From Natronococcus sp. A-GB1 (GTDB lineage Archaea > Halobacteriota > Halobacteria > Halobacteriales > Natrialbaceae): 64,000 nucleotides of DNA. The translations under genes and the position numbers were made by a program. The notes under the pieces are model-generated. The model was not told the origin of the DNA, did no database searches, and was given only the letters and a program-made list of their open reading frames with translations. Position 1 is the stretch's first letter; the number at the start of each line of letters is the position of its first letter. Below are positions 48,411 to 55,519 of this stretch, piece by piece. The stretch spans positions 1 to 64,000 of the forward strand of contig NZ_JARUKW010000009.1 in the NCBI RefSeq assembly GCF_029688845.1, in the 5' to 3' direction.

Positions 48411-49442
48411 ATGGAAACGCGGAAAGTGCAGCGACTCGGTCCGTCGACGCTCGCGATGACCCTCCCGGCGGAATGGGCGTCCGAGCACGACGTCGAGAAG
48501 GGAGACGAAGTGACGATCCGGACTAGCGGCAAGGGCACCCTAACGGTGATGCCGGAGTCGGCCAACACCGAGGAGACGGAAGCAACGATCCACGTCGACA
48601 ACCTCGACGCGGCCGCCGTCGAGCGGGCAATCGTCGCCCAGTACGTCCTCGGCCGACGGGTGATCCGGATCCAGTGTGAGGACGGCGCCCTCGAGTCCGA
48701 GCACATCAACGCGGTCTACCAGGCCGAGACGCAGCTGATGGGGCTGGGCGTGATCGAGGAGACCCCCGAGAACATCTCGATCCGCTGTTCGGTTGACCCC
48801 GAGGACTTCACCCTTGACAACCTCCTCGAGCGCCTCGAGCGAACCGGGAGCACGATGCGCGGCGAGGCGATCAAAGCACTGGCCCACGGCAACCCCGATC
48901 TCGCCCAGCGCGCGCTGAACCGCGAGCGCCAGGCCAACAAGATCTTCGTGCTCCTGCTCCGCCTGATCTTTACGGCCTACCAGAACCCCAACCTCGCGCG
49001 GGCGGTCGGGCTCAACAGCGGGTTCCCGCTGATCGGCTACCGATCGATCGCGAAGAACCTCGAACTCACGGCCGACAACGCCGAGGACATCGCCGACATC
49101 GTCATGGAGACGGAGGGCCACACCCTCGACATCGACAGCTCCATCATGCGAGACATCCGCGAGCTGAACGAGATCGTCGACGAGATCACCTCGCTGGCGG
49201 TTGAGGCCGCCGTCGAGCGGGACTACGACAAATCAAACAAGGTTCGAGCGCTGTTCCACGAGATCGCCGATCGGGAGAAGGAGATCCTCGCGGACCTTCC
49301 CGAGATGGACAACGAAGACCTGCTTCGGGTTCGGGAGGTGCTCGTCAGCCTCCAGCAGACCGCCCAGTACGCGATGCGAAACGCCGAGATCTCGGCGAAC
49401 CTCGCGCTCAACGAGGAGTCCGAGCATACGACGATCAGCTGA
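48411..49442 (+). CDS. phosphate uptake regulator, AbrB plus PhoU domains
   Basis: 343 residues. N-terminal SpoVT/AbrB-like DNA-binding domain (METRKVQRLGPSTLAMTLPAEWASEHDVEKGDEVTI, about 1-45), then two PhoU helical repeats (about 105-200 and 225-330; LELTADNAEDIADIV and LNEIVDEITSLAVEAAV). In archaea such fusions replace separate PhoU and a DNA-binding partner in phosphate control. No pst genes nearby. ATG 48411 gives the AbrB start; several A-T rich boxes precede it (48380-48386). Confidence 0.9.
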   Translation: METRKVQRLGPSTLAMTLPAEWASEHDVEKGDEVTIRTSGKGTLTVMPESANTEETEATIHVDNLDAAAVERAIVAQYVLGRRVIRIQCEDGALESEHINAVYQAETQLMGLGVIEETPENISIRCSVDPEDFTLDNLLERLERTGSTMRGEAIKALAHGNPDLAQRALNRERQANKIFVLLLRLIFTAYQNPNLARAVGLNSGFPLIGYRSIAKNLELTADNAEDIADIVMETEGHTLDIDSSIMRDIRELNEIVDEITSLAVEAAVERDYDKSNKVRALFHEIADREKEILADLPEMDNEDLLRVREVLVSLQQTAQYAMRNAEISANLALNEESEHTTIS

Positions 49443-49538
49443 TCGACCTCCGAGCTTCGGCCTCGTGAAGCCGTCACGAAGGGCTCTCTCGAGCGCTCGA
49501 GCCGGAGCCGAGTGGGGCTCCCGTCGGTATTCCTCACC

Positions 49539-49547
49539 AATTTAAAT
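49539..49547 (+). promoter_or_regulatory. TATA box before the BASS transporter
   Basis: AATTTAAAT predicts transcription near 49568, just before an ATG at 49570 that is out of frame with the transporter; see the transporter entry. Confidence 0.5.
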
Positions 49548-49661
49548 CAGATATTAGCCAATTGAAAAGATGTATATACGGCCGTTTCAATACTCGCTGC
49601 CATCGTCCGACACATCGCCCGTCTCCAGAACACCGTCCGATCGCAGAGTACGCTCCTGGTC

Positions 49662-50519
49662 GTGATCGGTGCCACGCTCGCGGGCGTCGCGTACCCGACG
49701 TTCGCCGCCCCCCTCCAGCCGCTCCTGCCGGTGCTCGTCGCCGGACTGATCTTTACCGGATTCTACGGATTCAGTCTCGGGGAAGCTGCGGAGCAGCGCG
49801 TCTCCCTTCCCGTTGTCACCTCCCTACTCTGTCTCTACCTGCTCGTCCCGGTCGCGCTGTACCCCGTCGCCGCCGCGGTGCTCTCCGGGGAGATGCTCCT
49901 GGGCGTCCTCGTGGTCCTCTCGGCGCCGCTGGCGGCCGGGAGCTCGATCATCTGGACGCGCCTGGGTGGCGGAAACACCGTTCTGACGACGATCGTCGTC
50001 CTCGCTTCGATGCTGCTCGCGCCGCTCGTCATGCCCTCGCTCATCACCCTGTTCGCCGACTCGGCGGTCGAGGTCTCCGCCTCGGCGCTGATCCTCGAGC
50101 TCGGCGCGATCGTCCTCGCGGGCGGGGCGCTCGCGTACGTCGTCCCCGACGGTTCGGTCTCCGAGAGCCAGCTCGACGGGTTCTCGATTGCCACGATCGG
50201 TGCGCTGATCTACGCCGGCGTCGGCAGCTCGACGCTCGCACTCGAGCCCTCCCAGCTTGCGTTCGTCGGCGCGATCGGGGCCGCGGCGATCGGCCTCAGC
50301 GCGGCGGTCGCGTACGGACTGTACGTACATGGGATGCGACAGGACGACTGCGTCACCGTCCTGTTCTCGAGTTCGATGAAGAACATGAGCGTCTCGGTGA
50401 TGATCGGCGCGGTGCTGGGCGGAGGGACGATCGTTGCCAGCATCACCGCCTTCTACGTCGTCCAGCAGCTCGTGAGCAGCTCGCTGGTCCGTCATCTCGA
50501 CGCTGCCACCTCCGGATAG
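49662..50519 (+). CDS. bile acid:sodium symporter (BASS)-like membrane protein, 5' end uncertain
   Basis: 285 residues from GTG 49662, with about nine helices: LAGVAYPTFAAPL, VLVAGLIFTGFYGF, VTSLLCLYLLVPVALYP, and the later VTVLFSSSMKNMSVSVMIGAVLGGG resembling the BASS core. The frame reads on upstream to 49566 in good coding style (ILAAIVRHIARLQ then NTVRSQSTLLVV) but has no ATG, GTG or TTG there; the ATG the promoter predicts (49570) is in another frame. So either a single-base frameshift near 49575-49600 or a rare start. Substrate unknown. Confidence 0.75.
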   Translation: MIGATLAGVAYPTFAAPLQPLLPVLVAGLIFTGFYGFSLGEAAEQRVSLPVVTSLLCLYLLVPVALYPVAAAVLSGEMLLGVLVVLSAPLAAGSSIIWTRLGGGNTVLTTIVVLASMLLAPLVMPSLITLFADSAVEVSASALILELGAIVLAGGALAYVVPDGSVSESQLDGFSIATIGALIYAGVGSSTLALEPSQLAFVGAIGAAAIGLSAAVAYGLYVHGMRQDDCVTVLFSSSMKNMSVSVMIGAVLGGGTIVASITAFYVVQQLVSSSLVRHLDAATSG

Positions 50520-50598
50520 TCGGCGATGCCCAGTTGTGGGTACCCCTCGGCTTGCACGAATGAAAGCAATTAAGCGACGTCACTCGGAACCCTCGAGC

Positions 50599-50784
50599 AT
50601 GACTACGCAATCGGAGTCGACGGACAAGGGCCTGGGACTGGCGCTTGCACTCGGTGCGGTCGCAACCATCGGCGCGCTCGGCATGTTGGTCGGCGCCCCC
50701 GACATCGAAGCCGCGTGGGGCTTTGCCGGCGCGATGCTGTTTAGCGCGCTCGCGATCGTCGGAATTCACCTCTACTGGGACTGA
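50599..50784 (+). CDS. 61-aa two-span membrane protein
   Basis: Helices at about 11-31 (GLGLALALGAVATIGALGML) and 39-58 (AWGFAGAMLFSALAIVGIHLY), joined by GAPDIEA. The Thr/Ser/Glu-rich N-terminus is cytoplasmic. The layout matches small haloarchaeal membrane proteins of unknown role. ATG 50599 is chosen; upstream codons are Arg/Lys-rich and unlikely. Confidence 0.65.
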   Translation: MTTQSESTDKGLGLALALGAVATIGALGMLVGAPDIEAAWGFAGAMLFSALAIVGIHLYWD

Positions 50785-50873
50785 CACTCCCATCGGTTCG
50801 CCGTTCGATATCGCCCTTCGAGAGTTGGCGTCAAACGTTAATACCGCCGACGACCTACACTGCGTAACGGACG

Positions 50874-51098
50874 ATGACGAACTACTCCGACGAAGAGCAG
50901 CGTATTCTCTCGTACCTCAGGGAGAGTGCCGCCCGCGGCGAGCAGTACTTCCGGGCGAAAAATATCGCGGAGGCGATCGGCCTCTCATCGAAGCAGGTCG
51001 GCGCCCGCCTCCCCCACCTCGCCGAGAAGTCGGACGAGGTCGACATCGAGAAGTGGGGCCGTGCCCGGTCGACGACCTGGCGAGTCACCGTCAGCTGA
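50874..51098 (+). CDS. small HTH protein (DUF7123-like)
   Basis: 74 residues: EEQRILSYLRESAARGEQYFRAKNIAEAIGLSSKQVGARLPHLAEKSDEVDIEKWGRARSTTWRV is one winged helix. The RAKNIAEAIGLSSKQVGA helix-turn-helix and the C-terminal TTWRV wing resemble the haloarchaeal DUF7123 group. A TATA-like CGTTAATACC lies about 30 nt upstream. Possible small regulator, target unknown. Confidence 0.78.
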   Translation: MTNYSDEEQRILSYLRESAARGEQYFRAKNIAEAIGLSSKQVGARLPHLAEKSDEVDIEKWGRARSTTWRVTVS

Positions 51099-51192
51099 GA
51101 CGGACTGTGGGACTCGGTCCCGACGCAACCTCGAGCCGTCCCCCGATCGCATCGGAACTCCCTGTGACGGACCGTCTGAGGGGTTCGTGGTC

Positions 51193-51199
51193 TTTTTAC
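51193..51199 (+). promoter_or_regulatory. TATA-like box of the SRPBCC-nitrilase operon
   Basis: TTTTTAC lies 24-30 nt before ATG 51223; leaderless spacing. Confidence 0.5.
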
Positions 51200-51222
51200 C
51201 CGAGAACGACCGACGTAGTTGC

Positions 51223-51657
51223 ATGACTGTACGCGTCGACCGGTCGTTCGAGCTCGCGGCGCCGCCGGAACGGGTCTGGGAGTTCATCGTCGATCCGGAG
51301 AACCGCGCCCGGGCGATCAGCGTCGTTCAGGAGTACTCCATCGACGGCCCCGAGGGCCGACAAGCGACCTGGCAGGTCGAGCTTCCGATCCCGCTCGTTC
51401 GCCAGACCGTCGCCGTCGAAACCGAGGACATCACTCGGGACCCCCCGGAGTACGTCAAGTTCACCGGACGGTCGACGGGGCTTGACGTCACCGGCGAACA
51501 CCGGATCGTCGAGACCGAGACCGGAAGCCGCCTCGAGAACGAGTTCGTCGTCGACGGCAAGCTGCCGGGAGTCGAGAAGTTCTTCAAGCGCAATCTGGAC
51601 GACGAGCTCGAGAACCTGCAGCGGGCGCTCGAGCGCGACCTGGAGGGATCGCCGTGA
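51223..51657 (+). CDS. SRPBCC (START-like) family protein
   Basis: 144 residues. VDRSFELAAPPERVWEFIVDPENRARAI opens the helix-grip fold, PEYVKFTGRSTGLDVTGEHRIVETETGSRLENEF is the sheet, and EKFFKRNLDDELENLQRALE the long C-terminal helix. This resembles CoxG/polyketide-cyclase-like lipid-binding proteins. Its stop overlaps the nitrilase start (GTGA), so the pair works together or is at least coproduced. Confidence 0.88.
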   Translation: MTVRVDRSFELAAPPERVWEFIVDPENRARAISVVQEYSIDGPEGRQATWQVELPIPLVRQTVAVETEDITRDPPEYVKFTGRSTGLDVTGEHRIVETETGSRLENEFVVDGKLPGVEKFFKRNLDDELENLQRALERDLEGSP

Positions 51658-52478
51658 GCGCCGACGGACTCGAGCTCGCGCTCGCACAGCTCGAAATCGA
51701 GGCCGGCGACGTCGAGGGCAACGTCGAACGTGCCCTCGAGGCGATCGAACGGGCCGCCGACCGGGGCGCCGATCTGATCGCCCTACCGGAGCTGTTCAAC
51801 GTCGGCTACTTCGCGTTCGACCTCTACGAGCGCTACGCGGAGCCGTTCGAGGGGGAGACGTTCACCCGACTCAGCGAGGCCGCCGCGGATCACGGGATCG
51901 CCGTCCTCGCGGGGACCATCGTCGAGGATCTCGCCGAAACCGGCTCAGTCGAGACGCCCGCCGACGAGGGGCTGGCCAACACCGCCGCGCTGTTCGACGC
52001 CAGCGGCGAGTTACAGCTGGTCTACCGCAAACACCACCTCTTCGGCTACGATTCGGCCGAAGCCGAGCTGCTCGTCCCCGGCGAGCGGATCGAGACAGCG
52101 TCGATCGACGGCGTCACGATCGGCGTGACGACCTGTTACGACCTGCGATTCCCCGAACTCTACCGGGAGCTGGTCGACGCCGGCGCGGAACTGCTGGTCG
52201 TCCCCAGCGCCTGGCCCTACCCGAGGATCGAACACTGGGCGACCCTCTCGCGGGCGCGGGCGATCGAGAACCAGTGTTACGTCGCGACGGTCAACGGCTC
52301 CGGCGAGTTCGACGACGCCGGCGCCGAGCTGCTTGGACGGTCGACGGTGTACGACCCCTGGGGCGTGACGCTCGCCTCAAGCGGCGACGATCCGGCCTTC
52401 GTCACCGCCGAGATCGATCCGGACGCGATCGCGTCGATCCGCGAGGAGTTCCCCGCCCTCCGGGACCGCCGACTGTAG
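51654..52478 (+). CDS. carbon-nitrogen hydrolase (nitrilase superfamily)
   Basis: 274 residues from GTG 51654. Catalytic triad E46 (LIALPELFNVGYF), K126 (YRKHHLFG) and C161 (VTTCYDLRFPEL). The sequence is close to Nit2/omega-amidase-like and N-carbamoyl-amide hydrolases by its GYFAFDLYERYAEP and FGYDSAEAELLVPG segments; the exact substrate is not set. Translationally coupled to the SRPBCC gene. A T-run follows the stop. Confidence 0.92.
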   Translation: MSADGLELALAQLEIEAGDVEGNVERALEAIERAADRGADLIALPELFNVGYFAFDLYERYAEPFEGETFTRLSEAAADHGIAVLAGTIVEDLAETGSVETPADEGLANTAALFDASGELQLVYRKHHLFGYDSAEAELLVPGERIETASIDGVTIGVTTCYDLRFPELYRELVDAGAELLVVPSAWPYPRIEHWATLSRARAIENQCYVATVNGSGEFDDAGAELLGRSTVYDPWGVTLASSGDDPAFVTAEIDPDAIASIREEFPALRDRRL

Positions 52479-52494
52479 CCGACCTCGACCGCTG

Positions 52495-52501
52495 TTTTTT
52501 T
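52495..52501 (+). terminator. T-run terminator after the nitrilase gene
   Basis: Seven T in a row 17 nt after the stop, the longest such run in a gene-end position in this G+C-rich window; archaeal terminators are oligo-T tracts. Confidence 0.55.
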
Positions 52502-52699
52502 ATCCACTGACGGCATTGTCTTGGATGCCGGTTACAGGCGCTTTTCACGTCAGACCGGCACTGCGCGTCGCTCCGGCCGCGCTCGCTCGATTTCCCGGGA
52601 ATCGAGCACCCCACTCCCGTCGGCTCGTCTTCGCCCGCGCCACTCCTTTCGCCCGCGTCTTTCACGGTTCGTTCTCGAGCATCGCTTCGGCTCGACGGG

Positions 52700-53425
52700 T
52701 CATCGTTTCTCGAGAACCGACCGCCACTGGACGTCGCCGTATCGGGCCTCGGCGACCGTCCACGGCGTTCCGACGGTCGCTTCCCGGAGCCGATCGACGC
52801 TGAACAGCCGAAACAGCAGCGTCCGACCGACGTCGTCCTCGTACTCGCAGTGGTACACCCGATAGGCCAACCCGGGCGCGGCGTCCTCGCGGTACCCGAA
52901 CGTGTCAGCGGTCGCCGCCAGTTCCGGGGCGTAGTTGTCGAGGACGGCCGTCGCGTCGGGTGTCGTCACGAATGCGAGATCGGTGAGGAACTCCCGGACG
53001 GCACTCATCGAGCCGGCCAGCCCGACCTGGGTGCCGATGGCGTGGGCCGATCGGAACCGATCGCGGTCGAAGCACCGCCGAAGCGAGAACATATCGGCAA
53101 GTCTGGCGTCCTCGACGCCCCGCTCCCGCATCACGTCGACGAGCGGTTCGCTCACTTCGATGGCGACGGTCTCGAACTGCTCCTGGTAGTAGAGGGTGTC
53201 TCGCCCCGCGCCGGCGCCCATCTCGAGCAGCGGTCCCTCGAGCCACGCGTCTCGCCAGGCGTCCCCGTCGTGGTCGCCGAAGTACCACTCTTCGATGGCA
53301 TGCTCGCGGCTCTCCTCACCGTCGCGATCGAGCAGCGGCGCCGTTCGCTCGCCGCGGTAGTGGTCGCGGACGGCACAGCCGAACGGATCGTGTGTCGTCA
53401 CAGTGTGTGACACACGCTCGACCAT
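52700..53425 (-). CDS. class I SAM-dependent methyltransferase
   Basis: 241 residues. Motif I LLEMGAGAGRDTLYYQ, motif II VAIEVSEPLVDVM, then FVTTPDATAVLDNYAP in the motif IV position. N-terminal region is Asp/His-rich (DPFGCAVRDHYRGE). Substrate unknown. The TnpB2 element ends only about 12 nt upstream of the ATG 53425, so the natural promoter may have been separated from the gene. Confidence 0.88.
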   Translation of the reverse strand: MVERVSHTVTTHDPFGCAVRDHYRGERTAPLLDRDGEESREHAIEEWYFGDHDGDAWRDAWLEGPLLEMGAGAGRDTLYYQEQFETVAIEVSEPLVDVMRERGVEDARLADMFSLRRCFDRDRFRSAHAIGTQVGLAGSMSAVREFLTDLAFVTTPDATAVLDNYAPELAATADTFGYREDAAPGLAYRVYHCEYEDDVGRTLLFRLFSVDRLREATVGTPWTVAEARYGDVQWRSVLEKR

Positions 53426-53436
53426 CTTGACCTCCT

Positions 53437-53456
53437 CCCACGACTGAAGTTGTGGG
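53437..53456. repeat. right-end hairpin of the second tnpB element
   Basis: CCCACGAC-TGAA-GTTGTGGG, 8-bp arms with one G-T pair, just past the tnpB stop and 12 nt from the methyltransferase ATG. On the minus strand it is where the omega-RNA scaffold should end. Identical copy at 54987-55006. Confidence 0.6.
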
Positions 53457-53485
53457 ATTCCTCCGTGGGCAATCCGGCCAGTGGA

Positions 53486-54898
53486 CTACCCCGGCTGTGA
53501 ACTTGCGGGTTTGCCGACGCTGGGTTGGTCGACCGGGCTCGACTGTTTCCCAAATACGGCGGGTCTCCAGTCGTGTCCGTCCCACTCCCAGTACGTTCCA
53601 TCACACTCCGAAGAGTTGTCGGATCCGTCCCTGCCGCGTCCAGCAGACAGGGCGGCGGGCCGGGCCATCGGCCCTTCTCTCGCTTGCAGCAGATTCCACG
53701 CCCCCACAACATCACTATGCGCGTCCAACGCGCAGTCGCGGCACCTGAACAAGTCACCCTCCCTCGACACGTTCTCGCTGCCACACTCGGGACACGCACT
53801 ACTCGACTCTGCCTCGCTCACCTGCTCGACGGTGATGCCGACATCACCGAGCGTGAGTTCGAGACGGTCGACGAGCTGGCGGTGTGACCAGAACCCGTGG
53901 GTTTTCTCGTTCACCACAGCCGACCAGTGCGTCTCCAACACGCCGGTCAGATCGCCGACGTACACGGTGCAGACGTTGCGCTCGAGCAGCCAGTCGACCG
54001 CGTGTTTCACCCCGGCGTCGCGGCTATGATCGCGTCTCTCGCCACGCCTCTCGTACACGCGCTGGATGCGCGGGCTCGTATACTGGTCGGCGGGCAATTG
54101 CGACTGCAGCTCGGCGATCAACTCTGACAGCGCTTGGAACCGTTCAAATTCGAGGCGAGCGTGGTAGACGGCGGTCTCCCCGGTGGTGGTGACGATGGCG
54201 AGGGTGTTGTTCGCGCCGACGTCGATGGCGGCCGCGTGCATCGTGTTCTCGGGATCGAGTGTGTGAGTGAAGGCATCCAGCCGCTGTTCTCGCAATCGGT
54301 CTGGCCGTATGCGAACCGGATGCTTGACACGAAGCGTGTCGGCCGCCTCGTCGTAGACGAGTTCCAACCGCGCGTCGTCACCGTCCCACTGGGGATTGCC
54401 GCGGACTTCCAGCGTGATGCGTTCGTTGTGGTCGAAGTCGTATTTCTCTTCTAGCACTTCGCCGACGCCGAACTCGAGGGTACTCCGGTGTTCGTCCCAG
54501 TCGAACTCGTAGAGGTCGTTGCGGACGAGGCCGTACAGCTCGTAGCCGTCGTCGCGGTTGCCTTTGAATCCGGGCGGAGAGGGTTTCTCGGTGATCGAGG
54601 GGGCGTCGGAGTGGTATGTCTCGAGGAGGGCGAAGTGGCTGCGCCACGCGTCGGCGTTTTTGCGGGCGACTTGTTGGCAGGTGGCTTTGCCGAGGACGAG
54701 TGCGTACTTGTCGTATAAGTCGGTGTACTCGGCATCCCAGACGTTGCCGTCGGGGTCGAAGTATTGGTCGAGGCGGCGGTAGTTGATCTGGTTCCAGAGG
54801 GGTGCGTGGGCGACCAACCATTCGAACAAGCACTGTTTATACCGCTCGCTGGTGGGTGTGACAGTGTACTCGTTCGTGCGCCGCGGTCGGTCGCTCAC
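53486..54898 (-). CDS. tnpB: TnpB-like protein lacking the RuvC-II glutamate
   Basis: 470 residues from GTG 54898. RuvC-I Asp is present (AAIDVGANNTLAIV) and RuvC-III Asp is present (DAHSDVVGAWNLL), as is the zinc ribbon CPECGSENVSREGDLFRCRDC. At RuvC-II, however, the segment reads VYVGDLTGVLETHW where active TnpB has Glu before Asp-Leu (as in MEDLTY of the first tnpB here): Glu is Gly. A Ser/Gly/Pro-rich C-terminal tail (about 400-470) is extra. The protein may bind RNA-guided targets without cutting. Foreign-looking codon usage. Confidence 0.88.
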   Translation of the reverse strand: MSDRPRRTNEYTVTPTSERYKQCLFEWLVAHAPLWNQINYRRLDQYFDPDGNVWDAEYTDLYDKYALVLGKATCQQVARKNADAWRSHFALLETYHSDAPSITEKPSPPGFKGNRDDGYELYGLVRNDLYEFDWDEHRSTLEFGVGEVLEEKYDFDHNERITLEVRGNPQWDGDDARLELVYDEAADTLRVKHPVRIRPDRLREQRLDAFTHTLDPENTMHAAAIDVGANNTLAIVTTTGETAVYHARLEFERFQALSELIAELQSQLPADQYTSPRIQRVYERRGERRDHSRDAGVKHAVDWLLERNVCTVYVGDLTGVLETHWSAVVNEKTHGFWSHRQLVDRLELTLGDVGITVEQVSEAESSSACPECGSENVSREGDLFRCRDCALDAHSDVVGAWNLLQAREGPMARPAALSAGRGRDGSDNSSECDGTYWEWDGHDWRPAVFGKQSSPVDQPSVGKPASSQPG

Positions 54899-54986
54899 GT
54901 GTCGTCTGTTTGATGTACTGGAGTGTGAACGTTGGGATTGCGGCCGTGTATGGGAGCGTGGTTGTGGTCAGCAGTGACGGATTCAT

Positions 54987-55006
54987 CCCACGACTGAAGT
55001 TGTGGG
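54987..55006. repeat. left-end hairpin of the second tnpB element
   Basis: Exact copy, same orientation, of the hairpin at 53437-53456. It lies 89 nt upstream of the tnpB GTG and 120 nt before the ferredoxin ATG. Confidence 0.6.
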
Positions 55007-55126
55007 CTTTCTCCTGTTTTCCCTGTAAGCGTGATCGAGAGTCGGTACCGAATCCCGTTCCTGGTGGCCCGCGTCGGGACTGCCGTCTCGCGAACGACTT
55101 TGGGTCCGCGTCTCGTACGCCGTTCC

Positions 55127-55459
55127 ATGCCGACGGTTACCTTCGACGGCCGGGAGATCGACTGTGAGGAGGGGGCGATCCTTCGCGACGTCCTGCTCGA
55201 GGCGAGGCTGTCGCCGCACAACGGACGATCGTCGCTGCTGAACTGCCGCGGCCACGGCACCTGTGGAACCTGCGCGGTGGAGATCGACGGCTCCACGAAC
55301 GAGCCGACGAGCCGCGAAAAGCGACGGCTCTCGGTGCCACCTCACGATCCCGACGCCGGACTACGGCTGTCCTGCCAGACGGAAGTGCGGGGCGACCTGA
55401 CGGTCGAGAAACACGGCGGGTTCTGGGGACAGCACACGGAGAAAACGTCGCGCGACTAG
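55127..55459 (+). CDS. plant-type [2Fe-2S] ferredoxin
   Basis: 110 residues. Cluster ligands C40, C46, C49 (NCRGHGTCGTC) and C83 (LSCQTEV), the C-x5-C-x2-C...C pattern. MPTVTFDGREIDCEEGAILRDVLLEARL is the beta-grasp start. It lacks the acidic N-terminal insertion of the main haloarchaeal ferredoxin, so it is a second, smaller ferredoxin. Partner unknown; the neighbouring P5C dehydrogenase does not need it. ATG 55127 sets the strand-1 start. Confidence 0.9.
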   Translation: MPTVTFDGREIDCEEGAILRDVLLEARLSPHNGRSSLLNCRGHGTCGTCAVEIDGSTNEPTSREKRRLSVPPHDPDAGLRLSCQTEVRGDLTVEKHGGFWGQHTEKTSRD

Positions 55460-55519
55460 CACCGCCGGCTGTCCGACGGGTCCGGTGCGTCGAAAACGGA
55501 GATCGGCTCGAGGACCCGC

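Larger units (their letters stand above)
53437..55006 (-). mobile_element. second tnpB element, flanked by identical hairpins
   Basis: The 20-nt hairpin CCCACGACTGAAGTTGTGGG occurs at 53437-53456 (past the tnpB 3' end) and again, identical and in the same orientation, at 54987-55006 (upstream of tnpB). I take these as its subterminal ends. There is no tnpA. The element lies between a methyltransferase start and a ferredoxin gene, both otherwise complete. Exact target junctions are not determined. Confidence 0.65.
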
